From: Planctomycetota bacterium
Lineage (GTDB): Bacteria > Planctomycetota > Planctomycetia > Pirellulales > Pirellulaceae
NCBI GenBank assembly: GCA_024277285.1
Contig: JAJRVM010000240.1
Coordinates: 1 to 51,600 of the forward strand
Direction: 5' to 3'
DNA: 51,600 bases
The position numbers and the translations under genes were made by a program. Under the pieces are notes generated by a model. The model was not told the origin of the DNA and searched no databases. It worked only from the letters and a program-made list of their open reading frames with translations. This document shows, in pieces, positions 27,186 through 35,933 of the stretch (positions are counted from its first letter, which is position 1; every line of letters starts with the position of its first letter).

Positions 27186-27984
27186 TTCATGCTCCGTCTT
27201 GTCATTTCTTGACCGACTTTCGTGACCGTGAATATCAGCAGTGATTCTCAACCGTCCGCGTTTGCCATCCCCCAACCGGCGAGTGGCTTGGCGATCCGGT
27301 GGTGCGCCGCTACACTGGTCCCCCGGCGCGGCGCACAGGCGGCGCCCACACGTCCCCTGCAGGTCGCGACCGCCGTGGGTAAACGCAACGTGCGACACCC
27401 GCGAAACTGGCCGTGGCCAAAGTGCCGGCGATTGACGTCCTTCCCGTGGCTATTCGCGATTGACGTGATCAATGCAAAGAAAGTGGTGCGTCGGGCAATT
27501 GAACGGGGTTTCTGAACGGGGTTTCGAATTTGGAAGTGTCCAGTATGTCGCGGTGCCGATTTGACCAAACTGGCGGCAGTTCCTTGAGTCGAAACCGATG
27601 CGGATCGACGCTGCATCGATTGTACCAGAATCCTACAGAAGTGTAGGTTTTTTGTTGGTAATAATTCCCCCTGTTTTCATAGTGCGGGACATGGCTTGGG
27701 GCAGCGTGGTTCGTTTCGAACTGGTATGCAAGCACGAAACGGCGCGCTCCCCATGATGGACGGCGACTGCGGCCCCCGAAAACGACGTTGTGGAGCGGTC
27801 GCGGGAGCCAATCAGTTCGCATTTGTGCAACACCATCAACGTGTTCGGTTTGACCCGCAAAGCCTTCCCATCTACCTTTTTCGGTACAGGCGAAGGATTC
27901 GCCGTTGACACGTTTCTGTGTCCGGTCCTTCTCCTCGTTGGTTGTTGTGGCAATCTTTCTGGGTTTGATTTGGGGAGGCGTGAG
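27186..27984. other. Intergenic gap with an orphan terminator
   Basis: About 800 bases between divergent genes. The only clear element is a plus-strand terminator at 27632-27653. Short frames on both strands lack ribosome binding sites and family resemblance. Confidence 0.4.
27632..27653 (+). terminator. Orphan intrinsic terminator
   Basis: CCTACA, loop GAAG, TGTAGG forms a 6-bp stem followed directly by six T residues on the plus strand. No supported plus-strand gene lies between 25820 and here, so it may end a small RNA or a leader transcript. Confidence 0.6.
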
Positions 27985-28383
27985 ATGGAACAAGGCAAGG
28001 ATGAGGGACGGCGAAAGCTACGGAAGTTCTGTGAGGAGTTTGCCGAGGCCATCAGACTGTGGCGTGGCGACATTGAAATGACCATAAGTGGAAAGAGGTT
28101 GGTTCGTATCGACGTAAGCTCGGGCGTTAAAGCTTGTTGCGTCGAAGTGAAGGGAGACGTGTGGGTCACCTATGGCACCGCAAACCCGGTGGACATCAGC
28201 AAGGGACTCGACTTGTTGACGGAGCCGATTAAGAGAATGATCGTGACTGCGGTTGGCGACCATGGAGCGGTGGAAGTACGTGTGTCGGGCGGTGATGTGA
28301 CGAGTCTGGTGATCAATACGAGTTTAATGCCGTCGGGGGGACGCGGCGGACATGGTCGCGGCGGACGTGGACGCGCTCGCTAG
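27985..28383 (+). CDS. Hypothetical protein with Arg/Gly-rich tail
   Basis: A 132-residue protein of unknown family. GGGGAGG at 27972-27978 lies six bases before the ATG at 27985, a very strong start. The body is charged at the N terminus (MEQGKDEGRRKLRKFCEEF), then alternates strands and helices (KRLVRIDVSSGVKACCVEVK; VDISKGLDLLTEPIKRMIV). It ends in GGRGGHGRGGRGRAR, an RGG-like basic tail that could bind nucleic acid. There is no signal peptide or membrane segment. The stop is TAG. No neighbour suggests a function. Confidence 0.6.
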   Translation: MEQGKDEGRRKLRKFCEEFAEAIRLWRGDIEMTISGKRLVRIDVSSGVKACCVEVKGDVWVTYGTANPVDISKGLDLLTEPIKRMIVTAVGDHGAVEVRVSGGDVTSLVINTSLMPSGGRGGHGRGGRGRAR

Positions 28384-28888
28384 TGCCGCTTGTGGCGATC
28401 GGGCCGGCGAAGCGACGCGCTGCCGGCGACGCCTAATTGGGTAACATTGCTGCGCCCCATTTGTCGTCCTGCCTCCACGAGGCTTGTGGACCACGCCGCA
28501 AGGGGACCGGTTTGACGCACTAGGCATGCCTGTCAGCCTGATGATCTGTCACGTAAACGGGTTGACCCGTTGAATTGCTCGGTATTGGCAATGCCGACCG
28601 GTGGTTTTGTGACAGGTTTCATGTCGGTGCTCCGCGTTCGACTCGAGCGGATACGGAGCACCGGCGGCTGACACGGCGGAAACGAGTGTGTCCAATGTAG
28701 GAGTGCCTGCCAAACCACCCGGGCCGGTGGCTTGCTGCATGAATATCGCTGCATGAATATCATAATTCCGCTATAATCGCAGTTTGTGCCCCGCCTCCCG
28801 TGTCGGCTGCGGTGCGGTTCTTGTTCGCCCTCACTGCGTTGCTACCTGCCCGCTTTGTTCACTAACCCCGAAACTCGAGGAGCCTGCG
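28384..28888. other. Intergenic gap with two palindromes and a -10-like box
   Basis: About 500 bases upstream of the second DUF1080 gene. It holds AACGGGT-TG-ACCCGTT at 28556-28571 (perfect 7-bp arms) and CGGTGCTCCG ... CGGAGCACCG at 28625-28634 and 28654-28663 (perfect 10-bp arms, 19-base spacer). No gene is supported. Confidence 0.6.
28772..28777 (+). promoter_or_regulatory. Candidate -10 box (TATAAT)
   Basis: A consensus TATAAT lies 111 bases upstream of the DUF1080 start, without a recognisable -35. Confidence 0.33.
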
Positions 28889-29635
28889 ATGCGCACTTAT
28901 CGCAATCTTATCCTGATCGTGTTCGTTTCCCTGGCATTGGTCTTGGTCTTGGTCTTGGGGCCCCATGTGGTCAGTGCGGACGACAAACCGACCAAAGATT
29001 CGGCGCCCGTCAACGCGAGCGGACTTTCCGCGCAAGAGGCGGCCGAGGGGTTTGTGCCGATCTTCGATGGCAAGTCGCTCAAGGGTTGGTCGGGGCTCGA
29101 TGGCGATACCAGCAGCTACTATGTCGAAAAGAGTGTGCTGGTTTGCAAGGAGACGGGCAAAGTGCACATCTTCACTGATAAAGAGTACGCCAATTTCATC
29201 CTGCGCTTTCAGCTCAAGCTCGATCCGGGTGGCAACAACGGGATCGGCATTCGCGCTCAAAAGAGCCGAACCCCCCACCTGCAAGGAATGGAAATCCAAG
29301 TGCTCGAGGACAGCTACTACGACGACGGCGATCCGATCAAGCTGAAGAATTACCAGCACCACGGGTCGATTTACGGAGTGGTGCCGGCCAAGACCGGTTT
29401 TCTCAAGCCGGCCGGACAATGGAACGACGAAGAGATTCGCTGTGATGGACGGCATATCAAAGTGACGCTCAACGGCCATGTGATTGTTGATGTCGACCTC
29501 GATAAGGTCAAGCCGATAGACGGTCACGACCACCCGGGCTTGCGTTACAAGAAAGGCCACATTGGCCTGCATGCCCACGGTAACTACGGTGCCAAAGTCT
29601 ACTTCCGCAACATGCGCGTGAAAGAGTTGCCGTAG
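28889..29635 (+). CDS. DUF1080 (3-keto-disaccharide hydrolase) family exported protein
   Basis: A 248-residue exported protein. The signal peptide (MRTYRNLILIVFVSLALVLV, cleavage near VSADD) is followed by one DUF1080 domain. Its motifs are FVPIFDGKSLKGWSG, GNNGIGIRAQ, LQGMEIQVLED, YQHHGSIYGVVPAKTG and HIGLHAHGNYGAKVYFRNM. GAGGAG at 28877-28882 is six bases before ATG. It differs from the copy at 17278-17913 in loop lengths and ligand-side residues, so the two are separate paralogues. The domain acts on or binds sugars; the exact substrate is unknown. The stop is TAG. Confidence 0.87.
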   Translation: MRTYRNLILIVFVSLALVLVLVLGPHVVSADDKPTKDSAPVNASGLSAQEAAEGFVPIFDGKSLKGWSGLDGDTSSYYVEKSVLVCKETGKVHIFTDKEYANFILRFQLKLDPGGNNGIGIRAQKSRTPHLQGMEIQVLEDSYYDDGDPIKLKNYQHHGSIYGVVPAKTGFLKPAGQWNDEEIRCDGRHIKVTLNGHVIVDVDLDKVKPIDGHDHPGLRYKKGHIGLHAHGNYGAKVYFRNMRVKELP

Positions 29636-30113
29636 TGTAATGGGACGCAGTGTGGAACGACGCTCCGCGTCGTTTGCGCTACCTGGCAAGCTTCCGCCTC
29701 AACACGAGCTGCTTACCAGGCGTGGCGTGTATTCGCTTACGGAAAGTGTTGTGTTCCCGAGGCGTTGTGCTCCCGAGGCAATGGGCATTGTGTTGGAACA
29801 AGGAGAAAAGGGCATCTGGCCGGAAAGCACATCACCTGACGATTTTCCTGCCCACAATCTTCTCTTGCCCTTATCTTTCGTTGCGCTCATGGATCACGTT
29901 CTGGTTGTGCTCTGGTGAGGGCAAAAGAAAATGATGGGCAAAAGAAGAGACCTTTGACGGACAGGACCAGTAAGCCGCGACGCCGATGCTCACAACTTGT
30001 GCCGGCCCGCGTTGAGCACCAGAATCCGCAGTCGTCGTTACGCTTGACGGCGTTATCTCAGCTGTTAAGCCGCATGCCGTGCCCTAGCGCGCTCCTTGCC
30101 GCCAAGTGCCCCG
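29636..30113. other. Intergenic gap between convergent genes
   Basis: About 480 bases. GGGCAAAAGAA occurs twice close together (29919-29946), a simple-repeat style. TTGTGTTCCCGAGGC and TTGTGCTCCCGAGGC lie side by side near 29750-29780. No gene and no clear terminator. Confidence 0.4.
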
Positions 30114-31433
30114 CTACTTGGGCAGCACGCGGGATAACTTGAAATAGCCCCAAACGCCGGCGATCACCGAGGCTAACAACACGCCGAGTTTGGCTTGGCT
30201 GTCGAGTGCTTCGCTGCCGCGAAATGCCAAGCTCGAGATGAACAGTGACATGGTGAAGCCGACACCGGCCAGGCAGCTCGCGGCCCACAGCTGTTTCCAA
30301 GTGACTCCCGGCGGCAGCTCTGCGTGCCCGGACCGAATGGCCAGGTAGCTGAATCCCATTACGCCGATCTGCTTGCCAAGCACCAGCCCCAGCACGATTC
30401 CCAGGCCGACGGTCATCGGGCCGGCGCTGAGTGTTTGTAGATCGATCACGACCCCGGCGTTGAACAAAGCGAAAAGTGGCAGAATGATAAAGGTCGTGAT
30501 CGAATGCAGGTGGTGCTCCAAGCGTATTCCCGCTGGCGTCATGTCTTCCGTGGTGACATAAATCTCCTCCAACGCTTCCAATTGCGAGTGGTCGGCGATC
30601 ATGCTCTCACGCGTCATGTCGGCCCCTTCCAGTTGGCCTAACCGGCGCCGCACGCGGGCCAAGAACTCGGTCGGAGTGATCGTGGCGCGGACCGGAATCA
30701 GTAATGCCAGCAGAGTGCCGGCAATCGTCGTATGAACTCCCGAAACCAGAATGGCGGCCCAGACGGCGATCATCAGCAATAGGTAGATTCCGGTTCGGCG
30801 GACGCCCATGCGCGCCACCACCACAATCAGCGCCATCAAGATCCCCGCCACGATCAACGCACCAAACGAGATTTTCTCGGTGTAAAACAACGCGATCACG
30901 ACCACGGCTCCCAAGTCGTCGACGATGGCCAAGGCGGTGAGAAACACCTTGAGGGAGATCGGCACGCGTTTGCCGAACAGTGACAGGATGCCCAGCGCGA
31001 AGGCAATGTCGGTCGCCATCGGGATGCCCCATCCGCGAACTCCTTCACCACCAAGGTTGATGGTCGCGTAGATGATCGCCGGGACTAGCATTCCGCCCAA
31101 CGCGGCACTCAACGGTAACGCTGCCTTCTTGAGCGACGAGAGTTCGCCGACCATCAACTCACGTTTGATCTCCAATCCGACCACAAAGAAAAAGATCGCC
31201 ATCAGGCCGTCGTTGATCCAGTGGTGGAGTGACAGCGCGTACGTCGAACCGGCCCAGGAAACGCCAATCTTCGTGTGCAAGATATGGAAGTATTGGTCCG
31301 ACCATGCCGAGTTGGCCCACGCCAACGCGACAATCGCGCTGGCCAACAGCACGATGCTTCCGGATACTTCGGAGTGAAAAAAGCGTTGAAATGCACTCGC
31401 GGTGCCGCCGTTCGATGTCTCTTTGCCCCCCAT
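30114..31433 (-). CDS. nhaA: Na+/H+ antiporter NhaA
   Basis: A 439-residue inner-membrane antiporter that expels sodium or lithium in exchange for protons. The NhaA landmarks are present: WINDGLMAIFFFVVGLEIKRE, GWGIPMATDIAFALG (Asp142), LTALAIVDDLGAVVVIA with the ion-binding pair Asp172-Asp173, and GVGFTMSLFISSLAF near the C terminus. Length is a little above the E. coli protein because of an acidic loop (about 270-300). AGGAG lies eight bases before ATG. The gene stands alone between DUF1080 and the leucine-rich repeat gene. The function is confident. Confidence 0.95.
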   Translation of the reverse strand: MGGKETSNGGTASAFQRFFHSEVSGSIVLLASAIVALAWANSAWSDQYFHILHTKIGVSWAGSTYALSLHHWINDGLMAIFFFVVGLEIKRELMVGELSSLKKAALPLSAALGGMLVPAIIYATINLGGEGVRGWGIPMATDIAFALGILSLFGKRVPISLKVFLTALAIVDDLGAVVVIALFYTEKISFGALIVAGILMALIVVVARMGVRRTGIYLLLMIAVWAAILVSGVHTTIAGTLLALLIPVRATITPTEFLARVRRRLGQLEGADMTRESMIADHSQLEALEEIYVTTEDMTPAGIRLEHHLHSITTFIILPLFALFNAGVVIDLQTLSAGPMTVGLGIVLGLVLGKQIGVMGFSYLAIRSGHAELPPGVTWKQLWAASCLAGVGFTMSLFISSLAFRGSEALDSQAKLGVLLASVIAGVWGYFKLSRVLPK

Positions 31434-31583
31434 CGCGATATCTCCTGAGTCTGTCGCGGTTGCTGATAACTACGCTCGTTGAGCAATGAGGATGGTACTC
31501 CACCGGCCGAAAAATGGCAACGGCTGACAAGCAAGTGTGGTGGATGTCGACCATCCCCGCCGTCGTAGCGCTGGTTCCAGGAT

Positions 31584-32630
31584 TCACCCACCTGGGTGCT
31601 CATACCTGCGGATACGGCACTTCGGAATCTTGGTTTGCAGGTAGCGGATTACCGCGTCGCCGACCATCGTGTTGAACAGCCACAGCGAGCGTAGCTGAGT
31701 GAGTGTCGCTAGTTTGCGCACACCTTGATCGGTAACCTGAGTGTTGCTGAGCACGAGTGTCTGTAAACTGGTCATCAAACTCAGCGGTTCGCAGCTGGCG
31801 TCGGTCACCAGCGTGTTGTCCAGATTCAGCGTGATGAGCTTGTCGAGACTCTTTAGCGCGGGAATTGCGGCGTCGGTGACTTGCGAGTGTCCAAGCACCA
31901 GGCAACGCAGCTGTTTGAGCTGCGCGAGTTCACGCACGCCCTCGTCCCCGACCGATGTGAAAGAGACGTACAGTGCGGTGAGTGTCGGCAGCTCGGCCAG
32001 GTGACGCATTCCAGCGTCGGACACTTTCGTACCGTAGAGATATAGCGTCTTGAGCTCGGGAAGGTGCGTCAGATGCTCGAGCCCGGCATCGGTCACTCGA
32101 GTTGCTTGCAGGCTCAACTGCTGTAAGTGGGGCAACCGTGCAAGTGTCTGGAGTCCCGCATTGCCGACTCGTGTTTGGTTTAGGTACAACTCGCGCAATT
32201 GCCGCATTGGGCCGAGGTGACAGAGTCCTTTGTCCGAGATGTGTGTCTTGCCCAAGTAGAGTACGCGCAAATGAACCGCGTGTTCGAGCGGTTTGAGTGA
32301 CTTGTCGGTGATCGACGTTCCGGCTAGTCCGAGTACCTCGAGGTGTTTGAGACTGGCAATGTGTCGCAACGCGTTTTCGGGAAATGTCGATCCGGTCAGG
32401 TGCAGCGTCTTGAGCTGGGCAAGTCGCCCCAAGGTCTGAAGGTCGTCGTCTTCGAGCTGCGCATCGAGGATCGTGACCGAGGTGATCGGCATTCCGGGCA
32501 ACGCGGTGTCACGCTGCGCGCTGCCGCCAACACGCTGCAGCATTGCGGACACCGAGACCGGGTCCGCCGTATGAGCGGTGTCCGCACCGGCGGTAAGCAC
32601 GATGGCCAGGCAGTAGATACTGAAGTTCAT
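31584..32630 (-). CDS. Exported leucine-rich repeat protein
   Basis: A 348-residue protein with a signal peptide (MNFSIYCLAIVLTAGADTAHTA). About eleven leucine-rich repeats of 24 residues follow, of the bacterial/RNI-like type LxxLxLxxTxVTDAGLxxL. Examples are LRELYLNQTRVGNAGLQTL, LKTLYLYGTKVSDAGMRHL and LITLNLDNTLVTDASCEPL. Such a solenoid normally binds a protein partner. GAGGGGAG lies eight bases before the ATG at 32630. It ends RRYEHPGG with no membrane anchor. It appears monocistronic; its role is unknown. Confidence 0.85.
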   Translation of the reverse strand: MNFSIYCLAIVLTAGADTAHTADPVSVSAMLQRVGGSAQRDTALPGMPITSVTILDAQLEDDDLQTLGRLAQLKTLHLTGSTFPENALRHIASLKHLEVLGLAGTSITDKSLKPLEHAVHLRVLYLGKTHISDKGLCHLGPMRQLRELYLNQTRVGNAGLQTLARLPHLQQLSLQATRVTDAGLEHLTHLPELKTLYLYGTKVSDAGMRHLAELPTLTALYVSFTSVGDEGVRELAQLKQLRCLVLGHSQVTDAAIPALKSLDKLITLNLDNTLVTDASCEPLSLMTSLQTLVLSNTQVTDQGVRKLATLTQLRSLWLFNTMVGDAVIRYLQTKIPKCRIRRYEHPGG

Positions 32631-32807
32631 CGTTTCGCTCCCCTCTCGTGAAAGAGCGGCATGTCGTTTTGCTGTGTCTGCCACATTTCACGGCACGGAG
32701 TGCCGTGGCACACTGCGTCGATTGGCACGGTCCTCTTGAGCTTGCTAGAATCGTACGTGTCGATCATAGCTGACCCAGAACACTTTACCAAACCGGAGTG
32801 CTAACTG

Positions 32808-33302
32808 ATGACACAACCATTGCTGATGAACAGACCGTGGACCGCCATGTTGCTTGTGACCGTGGCCTTGTTGGTCTTAGGGATGGGAGTCTCGCCAGAC
32901 GCGATCACGAAAGACGCTGTCGCGCAAGACACGCATGCCAAGGCCGTTGCAACTGAAAAAACTCCCACTCGACTGGCCGTCTTATGGACCTCGGACGATC
33001 CTCTGTTGGCGCAACGCATGCTGTTGATGTACGTCGGTGCTTCACAGCGGGCCCATTGGTTTGACGAGAACTTGATCATCATCTGGGGCCCGAGTGCCAA
33101 GCTGGTAGCCGAAGACAAGGAGATCCAGGCCAAGATCCAATCGATGATGAAAGCGGGGGTCAAGTTTCAGGCCTGTGTGGCGTGTGCCAGCATGTACGGA
33201 GTGGTCGACCCGTTGCGAGCGCTGGGCGTGGAGGTCAAGGGAATGGGCGCGCCGCTGACGAAGATATTGCAAGATGACGGTTGGAAAGTGATGACGCTCT
33301 GA
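32808..33302 (+). CDS. Exported DsrE-like protein
   Basis: A 164-residue protein with an N-terminal signal or anchor (residues 12-32). A DsrE/DsrF-like domain follows: LAVLWTSDDPLLAQRMLLMY, then ENLIIIWGPSAKLVAED, IQSMMKAGVKFQACVACA and RALGVEVKGMG. DsrE-like proteins handle sulfur or sulfane relay. The two cysteines in ACVACA sit where family members carry a conserved Cys, so a redox or thiol role is plausible. It lies alone, divergent from the leucine-rich repeat gene. Confidence 0.72.
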   Translation: MTQPLLMNRPWTAMLLVTVALLVLGMGVSPDAITKDAVAQDTHAKAVATEKTPTRLAVLWTSDDPLLAQRMLLMYVGASQRAHWFDENLIIIWGPSAKLVAEDKEIQAKIQSMMKAGVKFQACVACASMYGVVDPLRALGVEVKGMGAPLTKILQDDGWKVMTL

Positions 33303-33463
33303 GCAGCGGTTTTCGTTCCCTTCACTGCGCATCGCATGGCATGACTGGTTCGTTATGAGGCGCGGCAGGCTTCCGCTGGGCTTGCCCCAACCGGACGAGA
33401 ATTTTCCACAGCCGCCCGGAAGTGGTATCCGCTGCGGACCGTTTTCAACACGATGCGGAAGCA

Positions 33464-35119
33464 TCACTTCTTCTTCGCCATCGCGAGCACCCAGCGGCCG
33501 TACAAATAAATGCCAATTGCCGAGACGATTCCTACTGCGCCCATGATGTACCAGACGGTGGTAATGCTGTGTGTGGCGTACAGCACATCGGTCAGCTGCT
33601 TCGGTGTTTCGGGGGTCGCGGCGACCAGCCAGTCAAACGCCTCGCCATGAGGAATTGCATCGACGACCTTCTGCGGAGCGGCGTTGACTAACTGCTTAAC
33701 TGTCTCGAGTTTCAATGTCGAAGCCTCGGCCAATTTCGTGAGCGATTCGCCGGTCGGTAGTGCGGCAGTGCCCTGCTGTAGGCGGTCCACCAACATTTCA
33801 CGCGAAAACTTGTCTTTTGACGCGAACACGCCATAAAGCCACGGACCAAGTTTCCCTTCTAACGTCCAGCCGACGGCGAGTGGAATCTGCGAGAATCCCA
33901 GGTACATTGCCTTCTTATCGTGTGGCGCGAAATTACCGATATATTCGCTGAACTTGGGACTCGATAGCATTTCCCCAACGCTGAATGTCACGATCACGGC
34001 CACCATTACCCAACCCATCGTGGCATGGCCAATCGCGAACAGGGCCGCCGTTGCGAACAGCGTGCCGACCACCATGCTGGTAGTCGCGCGCATCAAGCCG
34101 CTGATATAGGCAAAGGCGAAACAGGTCAGCATGATCATGCCGGCGTTCAAGTTCAGAAGCCCTTCCGGGTTAATATCATTCGCTTCGGCATTCATCCCGA
34201 ACAGGAATTTCCAAAACGGATTATCGGTTTGGCCGCCGGCGAAAAACGTATTCATGATGTCGGTTCGATCGACCCAGTCACGAATATGCAGTGGCAGCAC
34301 ATCGAACAGCGAGTTGAACATGAACCAGAACCCGGAGAAAATAATCAGGTAGACGAACACGTGCGGTTTAGCCAATTCCACCAACGATTCGATGAAGAGG
34401 TTATCGTCCTTCAGTTTGCCTTCACGACGCAGCCGATCTCGTTCGAGTCGTTCTTCCTTGCCAACCTCCTTGTAGGTGAGCAGTAACAGGAAGTTGCAAC
34501 TGATGATGATCGCGCACGCGACAAAGACCATCATCCAGCCGTAGGCGGGGGAGATCTCGGCAAAGTCCGAACGCATCCGTGCGGCGACAATCGGGCCCAG
34601 GAAGCCGCCAATATTGACGGTTTGGTAGAACACGCCCCAGGCCATGGAACTGTTGTAGCGGTTGGTTGCCTTGACCAACGTGCCTTGGATTCCCGGCTTG
34701 AAGACTGCCGTTCCGGCAGCCAGGATCAGTGCTCCGGCGAAAAACCCCCAGTAGCTATGCCAGAAGGCCATCGTCAGGTAGCCAAGGATCTTGATGATCG
34801 TGGAACAGAAGATGGTCAGCTTATAGCCAAACCGGTCGGAGAGTCCGCCCGTGAAGACCGGGAGGATCGATTGGACCAGTGCCCAGAGCATCAGCAGCGT
34901 ACCGAATTCACTTGCCTTTACGCCCAGCCCGCCCTTGGATAGCGGATCCGTAGCGTAAATGGCGGCGACGGCCTTCACGCCGTAAAACGCCAACCGCTCG
35001 ACCATTTCCATGGCGCCCACGACCCAGAACACGTAGCTCAAGCTCGCGATCGCAGCGAAGAGTCCCAGCTGTTTTACGTCTTCCAAGGACGTGCTATGTT
35101 CGTCGAGCGGTTTCCCCAC
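33464..35119 (-). CDS. POT/MFS family transporter
   Basis: A 551-residue major-facilitator transporter closest to the proton-dependent oligopeptide (POT/PTR2) group. The first helix carries MEMVERLAFYGVKA, the signature ExxERxxYYG in modified form, followed by TDPLSKGGLGV, FTGGLSDRFGYK and FKPGIQGTLVKAT. About 12-14 membrane segments are visible. A soluble segment of about 90 residues (KDKFSREMLVDRL to TPETPKQLTD) lies before the last helix. AGGAG seven bases before the GTG at 35119 defines the start. The substrate may be small peptides or other compounds; this is not determined. Confidence 0.83.
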   Translation of the reverse strand: MGKPLDEHSTSLEDVKQLGLFAAIASLSYVFWVVGAMEMVERLAFYGVKAVAAIYATDPLSKGGLGVKASEFGTLLMLWALVQSILPVFTGGLSDRFGYKLTIFCSTIIKILGYLTMAFWHSYWGFFAGALILAAGTAVFKPGIQGTLVKATNRYNSSMAWGVFYQTVNIGGFLGPIVAARMRSDFAEISPAYGWMMVFVACAIIISCNFLLLLTYKEVGKEERLERDRLRREGKLKDDNLFIESLVELAKPHVFVYLIIFSGFWFMFNSLFDVLPLHIRDWVDRTDIMNTFFAGGQTDNPFWKFLFGMNAEANDINPEGLLNLNAGMIMLTCFAFAYISGLMRATTSMVVGTLFATAALFAIGHATMGWVMVAVIVTFSVGEMLSSPKFSEYIGNFAPHDKKAMYLGFSQIPLAVGWTLEGKLGPWLYGVFASKDKFSREMLVDRLQQGTAALPTGESLTKLAEASTLKLETVKQLVNAAPQKVVDAIPHGEAFDWLVAATPETPKQLTDVLYATHSITTVWYIMGAVGIVSAIGIYLYGRWVLAMAKKK

Positions 35120-35587
35120 GGTTCGTCTCCTTGCCGGCAACAAGAGAGCCACCAGCTCACTATTGGTTCGCGGTTCGTGTTGGTACCTTCGTTGTGCCCC
35201 TTGGTAAGTTGCCCACTATAACAAGGTGGCCCGTCAGAAGGTACTCCGGTGGCGCTCAATCTTCATCCTACTCTTACATCTTCATCCACTTCAGGCCTTC
35301 GCGCTCGAGGTGAGTATCTCAAATCGGTGGACATTCCGCTCGCTTGAATCTAGAGAATGTCTCCGAAACGTGACGTCTCGTTTTGATTAAGAAGCTGTCA
35401 CCAAACCTGGTTAACGTGCTGGAGTTGTCGCTACGAAGTCACTCTCCGCAGCACAAACGCAGCGTCTGTTCGAGTCGGATCCCAAGCGCGTCGACGATAT
35501 GGTAGAATCAACTCCACCTTCAAGCCGCCATCGAAACGTCTGAACGGATCATGCCCATTACGCTCGCTTGTCAGGAGTCGTTCCTCA
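35120..35587. other. Intergenic gap, nothing supported
   Basis: About 470 bases between the divergent transporter gene and the Gfo/Idh remnant. It contains a TAGAAT-type hexamer near 35507 with no matching -35. No hairpin or repeat was seen. Confidence 0.4.
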
Positions 35588-35899
35588 ATGACTGCATGCC
35601 ATACCACTCGCCGTCAATTTATGCAGCGTTCGCTGGGCTGGCTACCGGGGCAGCAGCAGCCGTGCCCTATTGGCTGACCGCAGCGCACGCCGCTGCTGCC
35701 AACGCCGCTGCTGCCAACGATCGGCCTCATGTCGGTGTCATTGGACTGGGCGGACGCGGCATGCCATCTCGCCAATCTGGCCGTGCGTTTGCGCCGCAAG
35801 TTGAATTGGAATCCCACCACGCAGGAGATCCTCGGTGATGACGTTGCAAACAGCTGGCAAAAACGGACTCAGCGAAAACCATACACCATCGACGCCTGA
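35588..35899 (+). pseudogene. Remnant of a Tat-exported Gfo/Idh/MocA oxidoreductase
   Basis: Only the two ends of the gene remain. From ATG 35588 (AGGAG ten bases upstream) the frame reads MTACHTTRRQFMQRSLGWL, a twin-arginine signal. A frameshift near 35645 then leads to AAAAVPYWLTAAHA and DRPHVGVIGLGGRGM, the start of the NAD-binding domain. At 35761-35766 the sequence jumps to HLANLAVRLRRKLNWNP, the characteristic C-terminal end of planctomycete Gfo/Idh proteins, and stops at 35897-35899. About 300 internal residues are missing. The junction shows overlap of the bases GCATGCC, which suggests deletion between short homologies. It cannot be functional. Confidence 0.8.
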
Positions 35900-35933
35900 A
35901 TGTGATTTGGTTGGCACTGCGCCGCGACCACGT

